Shown here piece after piece: positions 33,556 to 42,362 of a stretch of DNA of 64,000 bases; the stretch's first letter is position 1; each line of letters starts with the position of its first letter. The notes beneath the pieces were generated by a model. The model made no database searches, was not told the origin of the DNA, and saw only the letters and a program-made list of their open reading frames with translations. Both the position numbers and the translations under genes were made by a program. The stretch covers positions 6,758,001-6,822,000 of the forward strand of contig NZ_CP047318.1 in assembly GCF_009857135.1 (NCBI RefSeq). Direction: 5' to 3'. The DNA is from Streptomyces sp. HM190 (lineage in GTDB: Bacteria > Actinomycetota > Actinomycetes > Streptomycetales > Streptomycetaceae).

Positions 33556-33976
33556 CCTGGACGTAACCGGACGGGGCCTCCACGCGTGGTGCGGCACTCA
33601 GGTACTTGCCGACCTGCTTGACCAGAGTGCCCATCTCGAACGCCATCATGCCGACGTCCACCTCCTCCGACGCGATCGCGGCCAGCCGCGCGCCCCGGCC
33701 GGCGGCCGTCACGAAGAGGAAGGCCCGCTCCATCTGGATGACGGTCTGCTGTACCTCGCCGCCGTGGAAGTGGCGTGCCACGCCCCGGGCGAGGCTGTGC
33801 ATGCCGGAACCGACGGCGGACAGGTGCTCGGCGTCGTCACGCCGGATGTCCCTCGACTTTCCGATGAGAAGGCCGTCCCCGGACAGCACCACGGCGCAGC
33901 GGATCTCCGGAATCCGCTCGACGAGTCCGTCCAGGAGCCAGTCCAGCTGGGGACCGGGTTGTACCTGCTCAGTCAT
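33548..33976 (-). CDS. cvnB: CvnB-type roadblock/LC7 protein (conservon 1)
   Basis: A 142-residue roadblock/LC7-domain protein, the conservon partner that resembles MglB-type regulators of small GTPases. The core is VVLSGDGLLIGKSRDI, HLSAVGSGMHSLARGVARHF, and VDVGMMAFEMGTLVKQVG. It starts at ATG 33976 behind GAGGAAC and is separated from the cvnA stop by 103 bases that contain a duplicated 21-bp element. In conservons CvnB probably stimulates the CvnD GTPase; that is known of the family, not shown here. Confidence 0.95.
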   Translation of the reverse strand: MTEQVQPGPQLDWLLDGLVERIPEIRCAVVLSGDGLLIGKSRDIRRDDAEHLSAVGSGMHSLARGVARHFHGGEVQQTVIQMERAFLFVTAAGRGARLAAIASEEVDVGMMAFEMGTLVKQVGKYLSAAPRVEAPSGYVQDA

Positions 33977-34012
33977 TGCTGAATGTTCCTCACAGTTAGT
34001 CGGCGCCAGGGG

Positions 34013-34091
34013 AAGCGCCGGTCAGGTGGCGCCATGGGGGGGTGCGCCGGGGGGTGGGGCGCCGGGGGGAAAGCGCCCGTCAGGTGGCGCC
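34013..34091. repeat. Pair of 21-bp direct repeats at the cvnA-cvnB junction
   Basis: AAGCGCCGGTCAGGTGGCGCC at 34013-34033 recurs at 34071-34091 with one mismatch. The second copy contains the cvnA stop codon, the first lies in the spacer before cvnB. Between them is G-rich sequence. A duplication of the cvnA 3' end is the simplest explanation. Confidence 0.75.
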
Positions 34092-36905
34092 GGGGCCGCG
34101 CGGTGGTGCCTGCCGGTCGTCGCTGCCGTCCGGCCCGCCCGGCTCGGAGAGCCGGGCCCGCTTCAGCCCCTGCTGGATTGCGATCATGGCGCGGGCCGAG
34201 GCGTCGGGGGAGAGCCCCGCCTCGGTGTCGCCTTCCCGCAGACCGTCCGCGGCTTCCTTGCGGAGTTGCTGTGCGAGGCTCGCACCCCGGGTCCGCTGGG
34301 GCAGGACCTGGGGCGTGGTCAGGGGACCGGAGGAGGTGTCCCGGCCGGACGCGGCGCGGGAGGAGTGCCCGGTCATGGCACCCGACCCGGAGGTGGCGGG
34401 CCCGAGCCCGGCACCGCCTCCGCTTCCGTACTGGGGACCGGTCCCGGTCCCGTACTCCGTTCCGGCGCTCATCCGGGTGCCGGAACCGTACTCGGATCCG
34501 CCGCCGTACCCGGCGCCCGGACCCTGGTGTGCCGTACCGGCCGCGCCGCCCCCACCGGTCATCGTGGTGTGCGGCGTCGTGGTCTGCCCGGTGGGCACGC
34601 TGTGGTGCGGGGCGGGCTCCTGCGGGGGAGCCCAGTCGGTGGTGCCCACGGAACGGGGTGTCGGGGGCGCCGATTCTGGTGGCAGCAGACCGGCACCTCC
34701 GTAATCGGGGAACCCGCTGTGGTCCGGCATCCGTGTGTCCGTCAGCAGGTTCCCGGGGGCCGTCAGCGGGTCGGCGCCGCCGGCACCGGAGACGGCACCG
34801 GCACCGGAGACGACACCGGCACCCACACCGGCGAGCACCCCGGCACCCTGCGGCCCGGACACGTCGGAGACGGCGTGCCCGCCCCCGCCGAGCCCGGTCC
34901 GCTCACCGCCGGAGGAGGACACCGCCGCCATGTTCGACGCGGCGGCCGCCGACGTGAGCTGGTCGAGGACCGGAGAGTCCACCTCCTCCAGGAGGTCCGC
35001 CGGCAGCAGCACGACGACGAGTGTGCCGCCGTAGACCGACTCGCGCAGCTCCACCTTGACGTTGTTGCGCTCGGCGAGCCGCGCCACCACGAAGTGCCCG
35101 AGGCGCGGGTCCTCGCCCAGAGCGGTCATGTCGAGCTTCGGCGGGTGGGCGAGGAGGTGGTTCGCCTTGTGCCGCAGCTCCTCCGGCACACCCAGGCCGT
35201 GGTCCTCGACATGGATGGCCAGGCCCTTGGCGACCCTGGTGGCGCTGACGAACACCTGGGTGTCCGGCGGCGAGAAGCTGGTGCCGTTCTCGATGAGTTC
35301 GGCGAGCAGATGCGTCACGTCCGACACGGCCCGCCCGGTCAGGGCGAGCCGCCGGTCGGCCGGCTGGTTCTTGATCTTGACCCGGGTGTACGCCTCGGTC
35401 TCCGCGACCGCGCTGCGCATCACGTCGGTGATGGAGACGGGCGCGGTCATCCGGCGGGTGGGCGGCGAACCGGAGAGGATCACCAGGTTCTCCGCGTGCC
35501 GGCGGACACGCGTGGCGAGGTGGTCGACCTTGAAGATGTCCTTCAGCAGGTCGGAGTCCTCGTGCTTGCGCTCCAGGTCGTCCAGGAGCGAGATGAGGCG
35601 GTGGATCAGGATCTGCGTCCGGCGGATCAGCTGGGCGAAGACCTTCTCCGAGCCCTCCCGGCCGAGGCTCTGGCGCAGCGCGCTCTCCGCGGCGACCCGC
35701 CCCAGGTGCTCGATGGCGCCGGCCAGCCGCTCCATCTCGTCCGCCGAGGACGGGCGGGAGACGGCGAGGGAGTCGGGCTCCATCCGCTCGCCTCGCTCTA
35801 TTCGGGCCAGCAGCTGCGGCAGCCAGACGTCCGACAGCTCCTCGGTCCGGCGCTGGAGGTCGGAGATCCGGCGCAGCGTGGAGCGCCGGCCCCGGGCGGC
35901 CAGCAGGGCCCCGGCGGTCAGCGCGGCCAGGGTGGCGGCGGACCCCAGCAGGGTGGCCAGGAGCAGGTCCTCGGCACGTTCCGAACCGGCGTCGGCGATG
36001 CCCCGCACGGACTCGGCGCCCAGTGACCGCAGATCACCGATGACGTCCTCGCTCGCGCCGGGCCAGGACGGTGCCTGCCGGGGCAGGGCGGTGCCCTCAC
36101 CGTTGGTCACGGCGTCCTCGACGACGCCGACGGTGGTCCACTGCGCGCTGTCGGTGATCTCCCCGTAGGAGGCGGCGCCTCCGGCGGGCAGGTCACGGGC
36201 GTTGAGCGCCGAGCGGATCTCCTGCTGGATCGCCAGGTACTGGGAGAAGCGGGTGCGCCCCTGCGGGGTCAGCCTGCGTGAGGGGAGCGCGCCGGAGATC
36301 AGCGCGTCCTCGCGGGAGAGCATCTCGGTGAGCCGTACGACCGCCGTGGTGGCCTCGGTGGAGTGCGCGCGGTTCCCGTCGTCGCTGCTCACGGCGGCGC
36401 CGAACAGGTTCACCCCGGCCTGTACGGCCCCGGTGAAGTACTGGAAGGCGCCGTCGCCGTCTAGTTCCCGGTCGTCGATCGCGGACCGCCGGTCCGCCAG
36501 GTCGCCCAGCGCGCCGTCCAGCTTCTCCGCCAGGTTCCGCAGGCGGTGGGTGTCGAGCGCGTCCATGGACGCCTTGCGGTACGAGGTGACCGCGGCGTCC
36601 GTCTTCTCCCGGGCCGCGTCCAGCTTCGAACGGTCCGACCCGGCGCGGCTCGTCTGCCACACGGCGGTGAGCCGGCGCTCCTCCTGGAGGCGGGACAGCA
36701 CGGTCTGCGCGGGTGCGGCGACGGAGGTCGCCCGGTCCGACTCGGCCCACAACTGGATCTGCTCGTCGACCAGTCCGGCCGCCGTGTAGCCCCAGATTCC
36801 CGTGGCGAGGACCGCGGGCACGACGAACGGCACGACGAACGAGTACCGGAGGGGTGTGCGAGAGGCGGACCGATGACGTGTCCGCCGGTCGCGGGTGCCT
36901 GGCAT
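34080..36905 (-). CDS. cvnA: CvnA-type sensor histidine-kinase-like protein (conservon 1)
   Basis: A 941-residue membrane protein. Two membrane helices (about residues 22-45 and 315-340) flank a large extracytoplasmic sensor region that looks like a nitrate/nitrite-sensing-type helical domain. A HAMP-like linker follows, then a dimerisation region and a GHKL ATPase domain (N box LLAELIENGTSFSPP near 510, G1 HVEDHGLGVPEE near 540). The last 290 residues are a Gly/Pro/Ser-rich, low-complexity tail. CvnA proteins do not have a normal H-box phosphoacceptor pattern. The ATG at 36905 has GAGGAAT upstream. It heads the four-gene operon. Confidence 0.93.
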   Translation of the reverse strand: MPGTRDRRTRHRSASRTPLRYSFVVPFVVPAVLATGIWGYTAAGLVDEQIQLWAESDRATSVAAPAQTVLSRLQEERRLTAVWQTSRAGSDRSKLDAAREKTDAAVTSYRKASMDALDTHRLRNLAEKLDGALGDLADRRSAIDDRELDGDGAFQYFTGAVQAGVNLFGAAVSSDDGNRAHSTEATTAVVRLTEMLSREDALISGALPSRRLTPQGRTRFSQYLAIQQEIRSALNARDLPAGGAASYGEITDSAQWTTVGVVEDAVTNGEGTALPRQAPSWPGASEDVIGDLRSLGAESVRGIADAGSERAEDLLLATLLGSAATLAALTAGALLAARGRRSTLRRISDLQRRTEELSDVWLPQLLARIERGERMEPDSLAVSRPSSADEMERLAGAIEHLGRVAAESALRQSLGREGSEKVFAQLIRRTQILIHRLISLLDDLERKHEDSDLLKDIFKVDHLATRVRRHAENLVILSGSPPTRRMTAPVSITDVMRSAVAETEAYTRVKIKNQPADRRLALTGRAVSDVTHLLAELIENGTSFSPPDTQVFVSATRVAKGLAIHVEDHGLGVPEELRHKANHLLAHPPKLDMTALGEDPRLGHFVVARLAERNNVKVELRESVYGGTLVVVLLPADLLEEVDSPVLDQLTSAAAASNMAAVSSSGGERTGLGGGGHAVSDVSGPQGAGVLAGVGAGVVSGAGAVSGAGGADPLTAPGNLLTDTRMPDHSGFPDYGGAGLLPPESAPPTPRSVGTTDWAPPQEPAPHHSVPTGQTTTPHTTMTGGGGAAGTAHQGPGAGYGGGSEYGSGTRMSAGTEYGTGTGPQYGSGGGAGLGPATSGSGAMTGHSSRAASGRDTSSGPLTTPQVLPQRTRGASLAQQLRKEAADGLREGDTEAGLSPDASARAMIAIQQGLKRARLSEPGGPDGSDDRQAPPRGPGAT

Positions 36906-37099
36906 CTGATTCCTCGTACGACAGCGAAAATCCGATGGCGGTCAGGGGTGGCGCGTATTGTCCGACATCCCCCCTGTGCGCCGACTTGACACGCCGTCGG
37001 CAAATGTCAGCGGCCGTGTGGAACCGTATCAGGCCCCGCGCCGGACCGTCAGCATCCGCTTGACGCAACTACCCGTTCGTGGGCATGAGTTGACGAAGA

Positions 37100-38284
37100 T
37101 CACAAAAGGGCGAGCAACTTGGGGGTGTACAGGGCGCTCGCCGATCCGATACCGGCCACCGTGTCGAAGTAGATGGACGTCAGTTCCGGGTCCTGTCGCA
37201 CGGCCCGCAACAGGGACAATCGTTGCTCGTGGGGCTCCAGTCGGGCAACCCCCAGGGTCGCCTCGTACCCCGGAGTGAGAGCGGTGTCACGCTCCTCGGC
37301 GTACGCCTGGAGCGCCGCGTCGAGGGCCGCCGGGTCGCCGTCGAGACGCGGACCGGCGTGCCTCGTCAGCGATTCCGCTTGGTGAAACGCGTCAGTGATG
37401 CCGCGGGCGGTGATCGAGTCCTTGTGGTGGCCGGAGTCCCCGACCAGTGCCCAGCCGGGCCCGGCCGCCTGCCGGAAGAAGTTCTGCTGGTCGCCCGTTC
37501 CGCGCAGGCGTTCGACCGGCTCCCGGCCCGCGATCCGTTCGTACAGGGCGGGCGCGGTGGTGCGGATCTGCTCCAGGTACGCCGAGCCGGCGTCGGCGCG
37601 GATCTCGTCGAAGCGGGACTGCGGGAAGTAGGCCAGGACGAGGGTCGCGTCGTCGTTGGTGGCGACGGCCGCCACCCAGGACCCGGTGCTCTCGTACAGC
37701 TCCAACGACGCCGGAACGTCGGTGTAGTAGGCGTAGTACGCGCAGGTCAGCCGCTCGTCCTCGACGGTGAACGGGGACTTCGCGAGGTCGGCGACGGTGG
37801 AGCGCATGCCGTCGGCGCCGACGACCAGGTGGGAACGCTCGCTGAAGGGCCGGCCGTCGTGTCTGCCCTCCACGCCGACGACCCGGCCGGCGGCGTCGTG
37901 CAGCAGGCCGGTGACCACGCACTTCTCCCGGTACTCGACGCCGGACGCGACCGCCGCCTCCACCAGGACCGGGTCCAGGACCCGGCGCCGGGGCGCGTAC
38001 GCGGCGCGCTGTCCCTCCACGCCGCGGGCGCAGCCCTCCAGCCGTATGTCCGCCACCTCGTAGCTCACCCGGTCGAGCGGGGGGCAGCCGGTGGCGCGCA
38101 CGGCGTCGAGGAGGCCCCAGCGGGCGAGGGCGGCTACCCCCGGCTGGTGGATGAGGTGGGTGGACAGGGTGTCCGAGCCGAAGACCCCCTTGTCGAGCAG
38201 GAGGACGCGGTGGCCGGCGCGGGCCAGCAGCATGGCGGTCGGGGCTCCGGCGCAGCGCGCTCCTACCACGATGGCGTCGAACAT
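37100..38284 (-). CDS. FAD-dependent oxidoreductase (aromatic-hydroxylase type)
   Basis: A 394-residue flavoprotein of the NAD(P)/FAD-dependent class. The N-terminal motif FDAIVVGARCAGAPTAMLLA (residues 2-21, GARCAG) and VLLLDKG start the FAD-binding fold, and VGADGMRSTVADLA and ALVGDSGHHKDSITARGITDAF supply the later FAD motifs. It is of the kind that hydroxylates or epoxidises small metabolites. The ATG at 38284 follows GTGAGG. It is 509 bases downstream of the A-domain gene on the same strand, so it may belong to the PKS locus but cannot be assigned to the same transcript. Confidence 0.85.
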   Translation of the reverse strand: MFDAIVVGARCAGAPTAMLLARAGHRVLLLDKGVFGSDTLSTHLIHQPGVAALARWGLLDAVRATGCPPLDRVSYEVADIRLEGCARGVEGQRAAYAPRRRVLDPVLVEAAVASGVEYREKCVVTGLLHDAAGRVVGVEGRHDGRPFSERSHLVVGADGMRSTVADLAKSPFTVEDERLTCAYYAYYTDVPASLELYESTGSWVAAVATNDDATLVLAYFPQSRFDEIRADAGSAYLEQIRTTAPALYERIAGREPVERLRGTGDQQNFFRQAAGPGWALVGDSGHHKDSITARGITDAFHQAESLTRHAGPRLDGDPAALDAALQAYAEERDTALTPGYEATLGVARLEPHEQRLSLLRAVRQDPELTSIYFDTVAGIGSASALYTPKLLALL

Positions 38285-38793
38285 GTGGGCCTCACTACAT
38301 AGGTGAATGTCGGAAGGGGAGCGGACGCGCCGGCGGTGGGGGTGGAGGCGCCGGCGAGGGGGTGGGGACCGGCACACCACGTGCGGCCGGTCCCTCCGGG
38401 AACGCGAAAACCCCCGAGAAGCGCGTGCGGACGCCCCCTGGCCGCGTCCGGACGCCCCGGCGGAGGGGGCGGTGCGCGGTGGGTGGGGGGACCGGGCGAC
38501 TTCGGGGGTTCATGGATGACGGGATCGGAGAGTCGGGTGGGGTCGGGGCCGTGGTCGAGCCGGCCCCGGGGGCGGGTGGGCGGTTCGGGTGGTCGGGTGG
38601 TCAGGTAGTCGGGTGGGCGGGGATCGGGACGGAGTGTGGACCGGGAAGGCGGGTCGGGCGGCCGGGGCCGGGAGACGGGCGGGCGGGAAGGAGAGCGTCC
38701 ACTTCATCGCTCCCCAGGGGGTGGCGCGGTCGCTCCCGGTCCGGGTGAGGGTTCCGGGGAGAGCGGGGAGATGTCGGAGGGATCTGGGGAGGG
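38285..38793. other. Gene-free G-rich interval
   Basis: A 509-base interval between the adenylation gene and the oxidoreductase. I see no supported gene. The plus strand is strongly G-biased, with repeated GGGTGGTC-type units around 38588-38625 that could form a G-quadruplex. Promoter elements of the oxidoreductase must lie at its left end. Confidence 0.5.
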
Positions 38794-40392
38794 TCAGCGG
38801 GGGCGGGTGAGGTCGGTGAGGAGGGCGCGGCGGTCGATCTTGCCGTTGGGGTTGAGCGGCAGCTCGTCGAGGACGGTGATCCGGCGCGGCAGCATATAGG
38901 GAGGGAGCCGGGAGCCGAGTGCGGCGAACAGCCGGCCCGGGTCGCAGCCGGTGCCGCTGACGGCGGCCTCCAGCTCCGGCTCGCCGTCGGCGGCCGGCAC
39001 CGCGAGCACGACCGCCTCCCGCACCCCGTCCTGCTCCCGCAGCATCGCCTCGATCTCACCGAGTTCGATGCGATGGCCGCGGATCTTCACCTGGTGGTCG
39101 GTGCGCCCGAGGTGGATCAGCTGCCCGTCGCGCAGGGCGACCCGGTCGCCGGTGCGGTACCAGTCGGCCTCGCCGACCGTGCCGGTGCCGGCCGCGCCGC
39201 CGTCGTCGGCGGGCACGAAACGGCCCGCGTCGTTCGCCGGGTCGAGGTAGCCGGGGAAGCGCTGCGGACCGCGCATGCACAGTTCCCCGGTGTCGGCGGG
39301 CTCGCCGTCCTCGTCCAGGAGCAGGAAGTCCAGGGTGGGGAAGCACCGGCCGATCGGCGCCGTGCCGTTCGGGGTCTCGGGCCAGTCGGCGAGGTTCGCG
39401 GGGAAGCGGTAGCCGGTGCAGGAGATGGTCAGCTCCGTCGGCCCGTACAGCACGTCGAGCTCGCTGTTCGGGGCGGCCTCCCGCCACTCGCGGGCCGCGG
39501 CCAGGGACAGCGGCTCGCCGCCGAACACCGTCCACCGCAGGGTGGGCATGCTGCCCGGCTTCAGGGTGCCGAGGCGGGAGGCGAAGGTGATGAGCGACGG
39601 CACCGAGAACCAGTGCGTCAGCCGCAGGGTGTTGACGGTCTTCACCGGCGACAGCAGCTGGCTGCGGGCCGGCACCACCAGGGTCGCCCCGCCCGCCCAG
39701 GCCACGAACAGGTCGTGCACCGAGGCGTCGAAGGTCAGCTCGAACGTCTGGGACATCCGGCTGCCGGGCCCGACGCCGTACCGGGGCGCCACATGACCGA
39801 GGTTGGCGGAGATGTTCCGGTGGGTGATCGGCACGCCCTTCGGCGCCCCGGTCGAACCCGAGGTGAAGATGATGTACGCCAGGTCGTCCGGGTCCACCCG
39901 GGGCCACTCCGTGTCCGGCCGGGGCTCCGCGGCGATCGCCGCCAGCCCCGACTCGTCCAGGACGACGCGGGGCACCCCCGGGTCCCCGTCCGCGGTGTCC
40001 GTGAGGACCAGGTCCAGCTCCGCCGCCCGGACGATCCCGGCGGTGCGGCCCGCCGGGTGCTCCGGGTTGAGGGCGACCACGGTGGCCCCCGCCCGCTGGA
40101 TCGCGAGGTACCCGGCGTACGCGGCGACCGAGCGGCTCGCCAGCAGCCCGATCCGCCGGGGCCGCCCACCCCCCGCCGCCGTGAGCAGCCGGGCGGCGAT
40201 CCCCTCGGCGAGCCGCCGCAGCTCGGCGTAGGTCAGCCGCCGGTCCTCGACCTCCAGCGCGACCTCGTCGGCGAACTCCTCGGCGGAGCGGGCGAACCAG
40301 CCGTACAGGGTCTGCGGGTCGGCGCTCCGCCCGGACGCCGCCGGGCCGGGTCTGTGCGGATCGGACGTGCCGACCCCGGGACGGGTGCTCAT
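38794..40392 (-). CDS. Stand-alone amino acid adenylation enzyme
   Basis: A 532-residue adenylate-forming enzyme of NRPS A-domain type with no carrier, condensation or thioesterase domain. Core motifs: A3 IIFTSGSTGAPKGV (about 174-187), A4/A5 region with FDASVHD (221-227) and VLYGPTE (314-320), A7 YRTGD (412-416) and A10 PLNPNGK (512-518) with Lys518. The Asp in FDASV corresponds to the alpha-amino-binding Asp of NRPS A-domains, so the substrate is likely an alpha-amino acid; the other specificity residues do not point to one I can name. Its start overlaps the KS-ACP stop by four bases (ATGA), so the two genes are translationally coupled and the activated acid probably goes to that ACP. Confidence 0.93.
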   Translation of the reverse strand: MSTRPGVGTSDPHRPGPAASGRSADPQTLYGWFARSAEEFADEVALEVEDRRLTYAELRRLAEGIAARLLTAAGGGRPRRIGLLASRSVAAYAGYLAIQRAGATVVALNPEHPAGRTAGIVRAAELDLVLTDTADGDPGVPRVVLDESGLAAIAAEPRPDTEWPRVDPDDLAYIIFTSGSTGAPKGVPITHRNISANLGHVAPRYGVGPGSRMSQTFELTFDASVHDLFVAWAGGATLVVPARSQLLSPVKTVNTLRLTHWFSVPSLITFASRLGTLKPGSMPTLRWTVFGGEPLSLAAAREWREAAPNSELDVLYGPTELTISCTGYRFPANLADWPETPNGTAPIGRCFPTLDFLLLDEDGEPADTGELCMRGPQRFPGYLDPANDAGRFVPADDGGAAGTGTVGEADWYRTGDRVALRDGQLIHLGRTDHQVKIRGHRIELGEIEAMLREQDGVREAVVLAVPAADGEPELEAAVSGTGCDPGRLFAALGSRLPPYMLPRRITVLDELPLNPNGKIDRRALLTDLTRPR

Positions 40393-42362
40393 CGGGCCGC
40401 GGCCTCCAACTCACGGGTCCACTCGCGTAGTTCCCCGACCGTGCGCAGGCGGCCGAACTCCTCCGGGTCGACCTCCTGGCCCGACCGCCTGGTCAGCTCC
40501 ACCACGATGCGGAGCCGGGCGAGCGAGTCGATGCCGATCTCGGTCAGGGTGGAGCCGTCGTCGAAGCCGGTGCGGGCGTGCTCCCGCAGCAGCCAGGACG
40601 ACAGGTCGCTCTCCAGGTCCCCGCCGCCGTCGGCGCTCTCCCCGGGCCAGTACCGCTTGGTCTGCCACGGGTAGTGGGGCAGGGGGACGTAGCGGGCGCC
40701 CTTCTTGAAGTCCTTGAACTCCTTCTCCCAGTCCACCTCCTCGCCCGCGCGGTAGCGGTCGGCGACCTCCCGGGTGGCCTGCGCGGCGTGCGCGCCCGGC
40801 GTCCCGGTGAGCGCGGCCACCAGCTCCGCGTGCGTGGCGCCGGACACCGCCATCCGGTGCTCGTGGTGGCGGCGGCGGAGCGCGGCGCTGAAGCAGATGT
40901 CCCGCACCGGGTACCCGGCGCCCGCGCCCCCGGTGTCGAGGTACTCCGCGTACGACCGGGCCAGCGCGTCCAGCGCGGCGGGCGTCCGGGCGGAGAGCGG
41001 GAGCACGTAGGTGGTGATCGACAGCGCCGCCATGAGCCTCTCCTTGAAGGTCTCCTTGGCGGGCTCGGCCTGACGCAGCACCACATGGGCGTTGAGCGCG
41101 GAGGAGCCCTGACCGGACACGCCGACGACCGCGGGACGGCCGAGGTCGGGCAGGGCCCGTGACGAGCGGGGTATCTCCAGTGGCAGCTCGTCCCAGGCGA
41201 CCGCCGGGTTGGGGGTCTCCACATGGAGGCTGGCCGGGATCTCGCCGTGCTCCAGGCAGAGCACCGCCTTGATCAGCCCGGCCAGTCCGCCCGCCGCCTC
41301 CGTGTGACCGATGTTCGACTTCACCGAGCCCACCAGCAGCGGCCGTTCCGCCGGGCGCCCCTCGCCCAGCACCCGGCCGAGCGCGGTCAGCTCCAGGGGG
41401 TCGAGCACGGGGGAGCCGGAGCCGTGCGCCTCGACGTAGTCGACGTCGGCGGGGTCGATCCCGGCGTCCTCGTACGCCCAGCGCAGCACGTCGAGCTGGC
41501 CGGTGAGGGAGGGGTTGAGCACCGAGTCGCTGGTCCCGCCGTCGTTGCCGAGGGCGCTGCCCTGGATGACGGCGCGGATCCGGTCCCCGTCGGCGACCGC
41601 GTCGGCGAGGGGCTTGAGCACCACGACGGCGACGGCGTCGCTGGGCGCGTGCCCGTCGGCGCTCGCGTCACCGAACCTGCTGCGCCCGTCGGCGGACATG
41701 CCCCCGGCCGCCGTCATCACCTGGCCCTCGTCGGGGCGGAGCTTGAGGTTCACGCCGGCGACCACGGCCAGCGGGATCTCCCTGGCGCGCAGGCTCTGCA
41801 CGGCGCTGTGCACGGCGGTCAGCGAGGACGAGCACGCCGTGTCCACGACCATGCTGGGGCCGCGGAGGTCGAAGAAGTGGGAGAGCCTCGCCGACAGCAG
41901 CGAGCGGAAGTTGTGCAGCTGGGCGGCGGTCACCCCGTCGGGGCCGCGCCGCAGGGCACGCTCCAGGTAGTCGGCGCGGGCGTTGCCCACGAAGACGCCG
42001 GTACGGCTGCCCGCCAGGGCGTCCGGCCGCTGGCCCGCGTCCTCCAGCGCCTCCCAGGTGGTCATCAGCAACAGGCGCTGCTGCGGGTCGAGTTCCACCG
42101 CCTCGGTGGCGGACAGTCCGAAGAACTCGGCGTCGAACTCCGCCACCTCCACATATCCGGCGCGCCTGCTGGCCAGTTTGCCGGGGCCCGGCCGTGGATC
42201 GTGCAGGGCGTCCACGTCGTAACGTTCCGGTGGGGTCTCGCTGGTGGCGTCCACGCCGTCGCGCAGCAGCTTCCACAGTTCGTCGGTCCCGGCGGCCCCC
42301 GGGAGCCGGCAGGCCATGCCGATCACTGCCACGGACCGTGCGTCCACGTCCGACTTCTTCAA
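40389..42362 (-). CDS. AT-less ketosynthase-acyl carrier protein (small type I PKS)
   Basis: A 657-residue modular PKS protein: KS domain (about residues 10-430) and C-terminal ACP (about 580-657). The KS keeps all three catalytic residues, Cys177 (DTACSSS), His313 (EAHGSGS, usually EAHGTGT) and His353 (NIGHTEA). After the KS-AT linker start (LPLSARTP) it jumps to post-AT-linker sequence (LPHYPWQTKRYW, 561-572) and the ACP with GIDSL (Ser613). No AT, KR, DH or TE domain is present. The likely start is TTG at 42362 after AAGGAGAGG. Malonyl loading must come from a separate AT, or the protein acts in a way that needs none. It is coupled to the A-domain gene. Confidence 0.93.
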   Translation of the reverse strand: MKKSDVDARSVAVIGMACRLPGAAGTDELWKLLRDGVDATSETPPERYDVDALHDPRPGPGKLASRRAGYVEVAEFDAEFFGLSATEAVELDPQQRLLLMTTWEALEDAGQRPDALAGSRTGVFVGNARADYLERALRRGPDGVTAAQLHNFRSLLSARLSHFFDLRGPSMVVDTACSSSLTAVHSAVQSLRAREIPLAVVAGVNLKLRPDEGQVMTAAGGMSADGRSRFGDASADGHAPSDAVAVVVLKPLADAVADGDRIRAVIQGSALGNDGGTSDSVLNPSLTGQLDVLRWAYEDAGIDPADVDYVEAHGSGSPVLDPLELTALGRVLGEGRPAERPLLVGSVKSNIGHTEAAGGLAGLIKAVLCLEHGEIPASLHVETPNPAVAWDELPLEIPRSSRALPDLGRPAVVGVSGQGSSALNAHVVLRQAEPAKETFKERLMAALSITTYVLPLSARTPAALDALARSYAEYLDTGGAGAGYPVRDICFSAALRRRHHEHRMAVSGATHAELVAALTGTPGAHAAQATREVADRYRAGEEVDWEKEFKDFKKGARYVPLPHYPWQTKRYWPGESADGGGDLESDLSSWLLREHARTGFDDGSTLTEIGIDSLARLRIVVELTRRSGQEVDPEEFGRLRTVGELREWTRELEAAAR

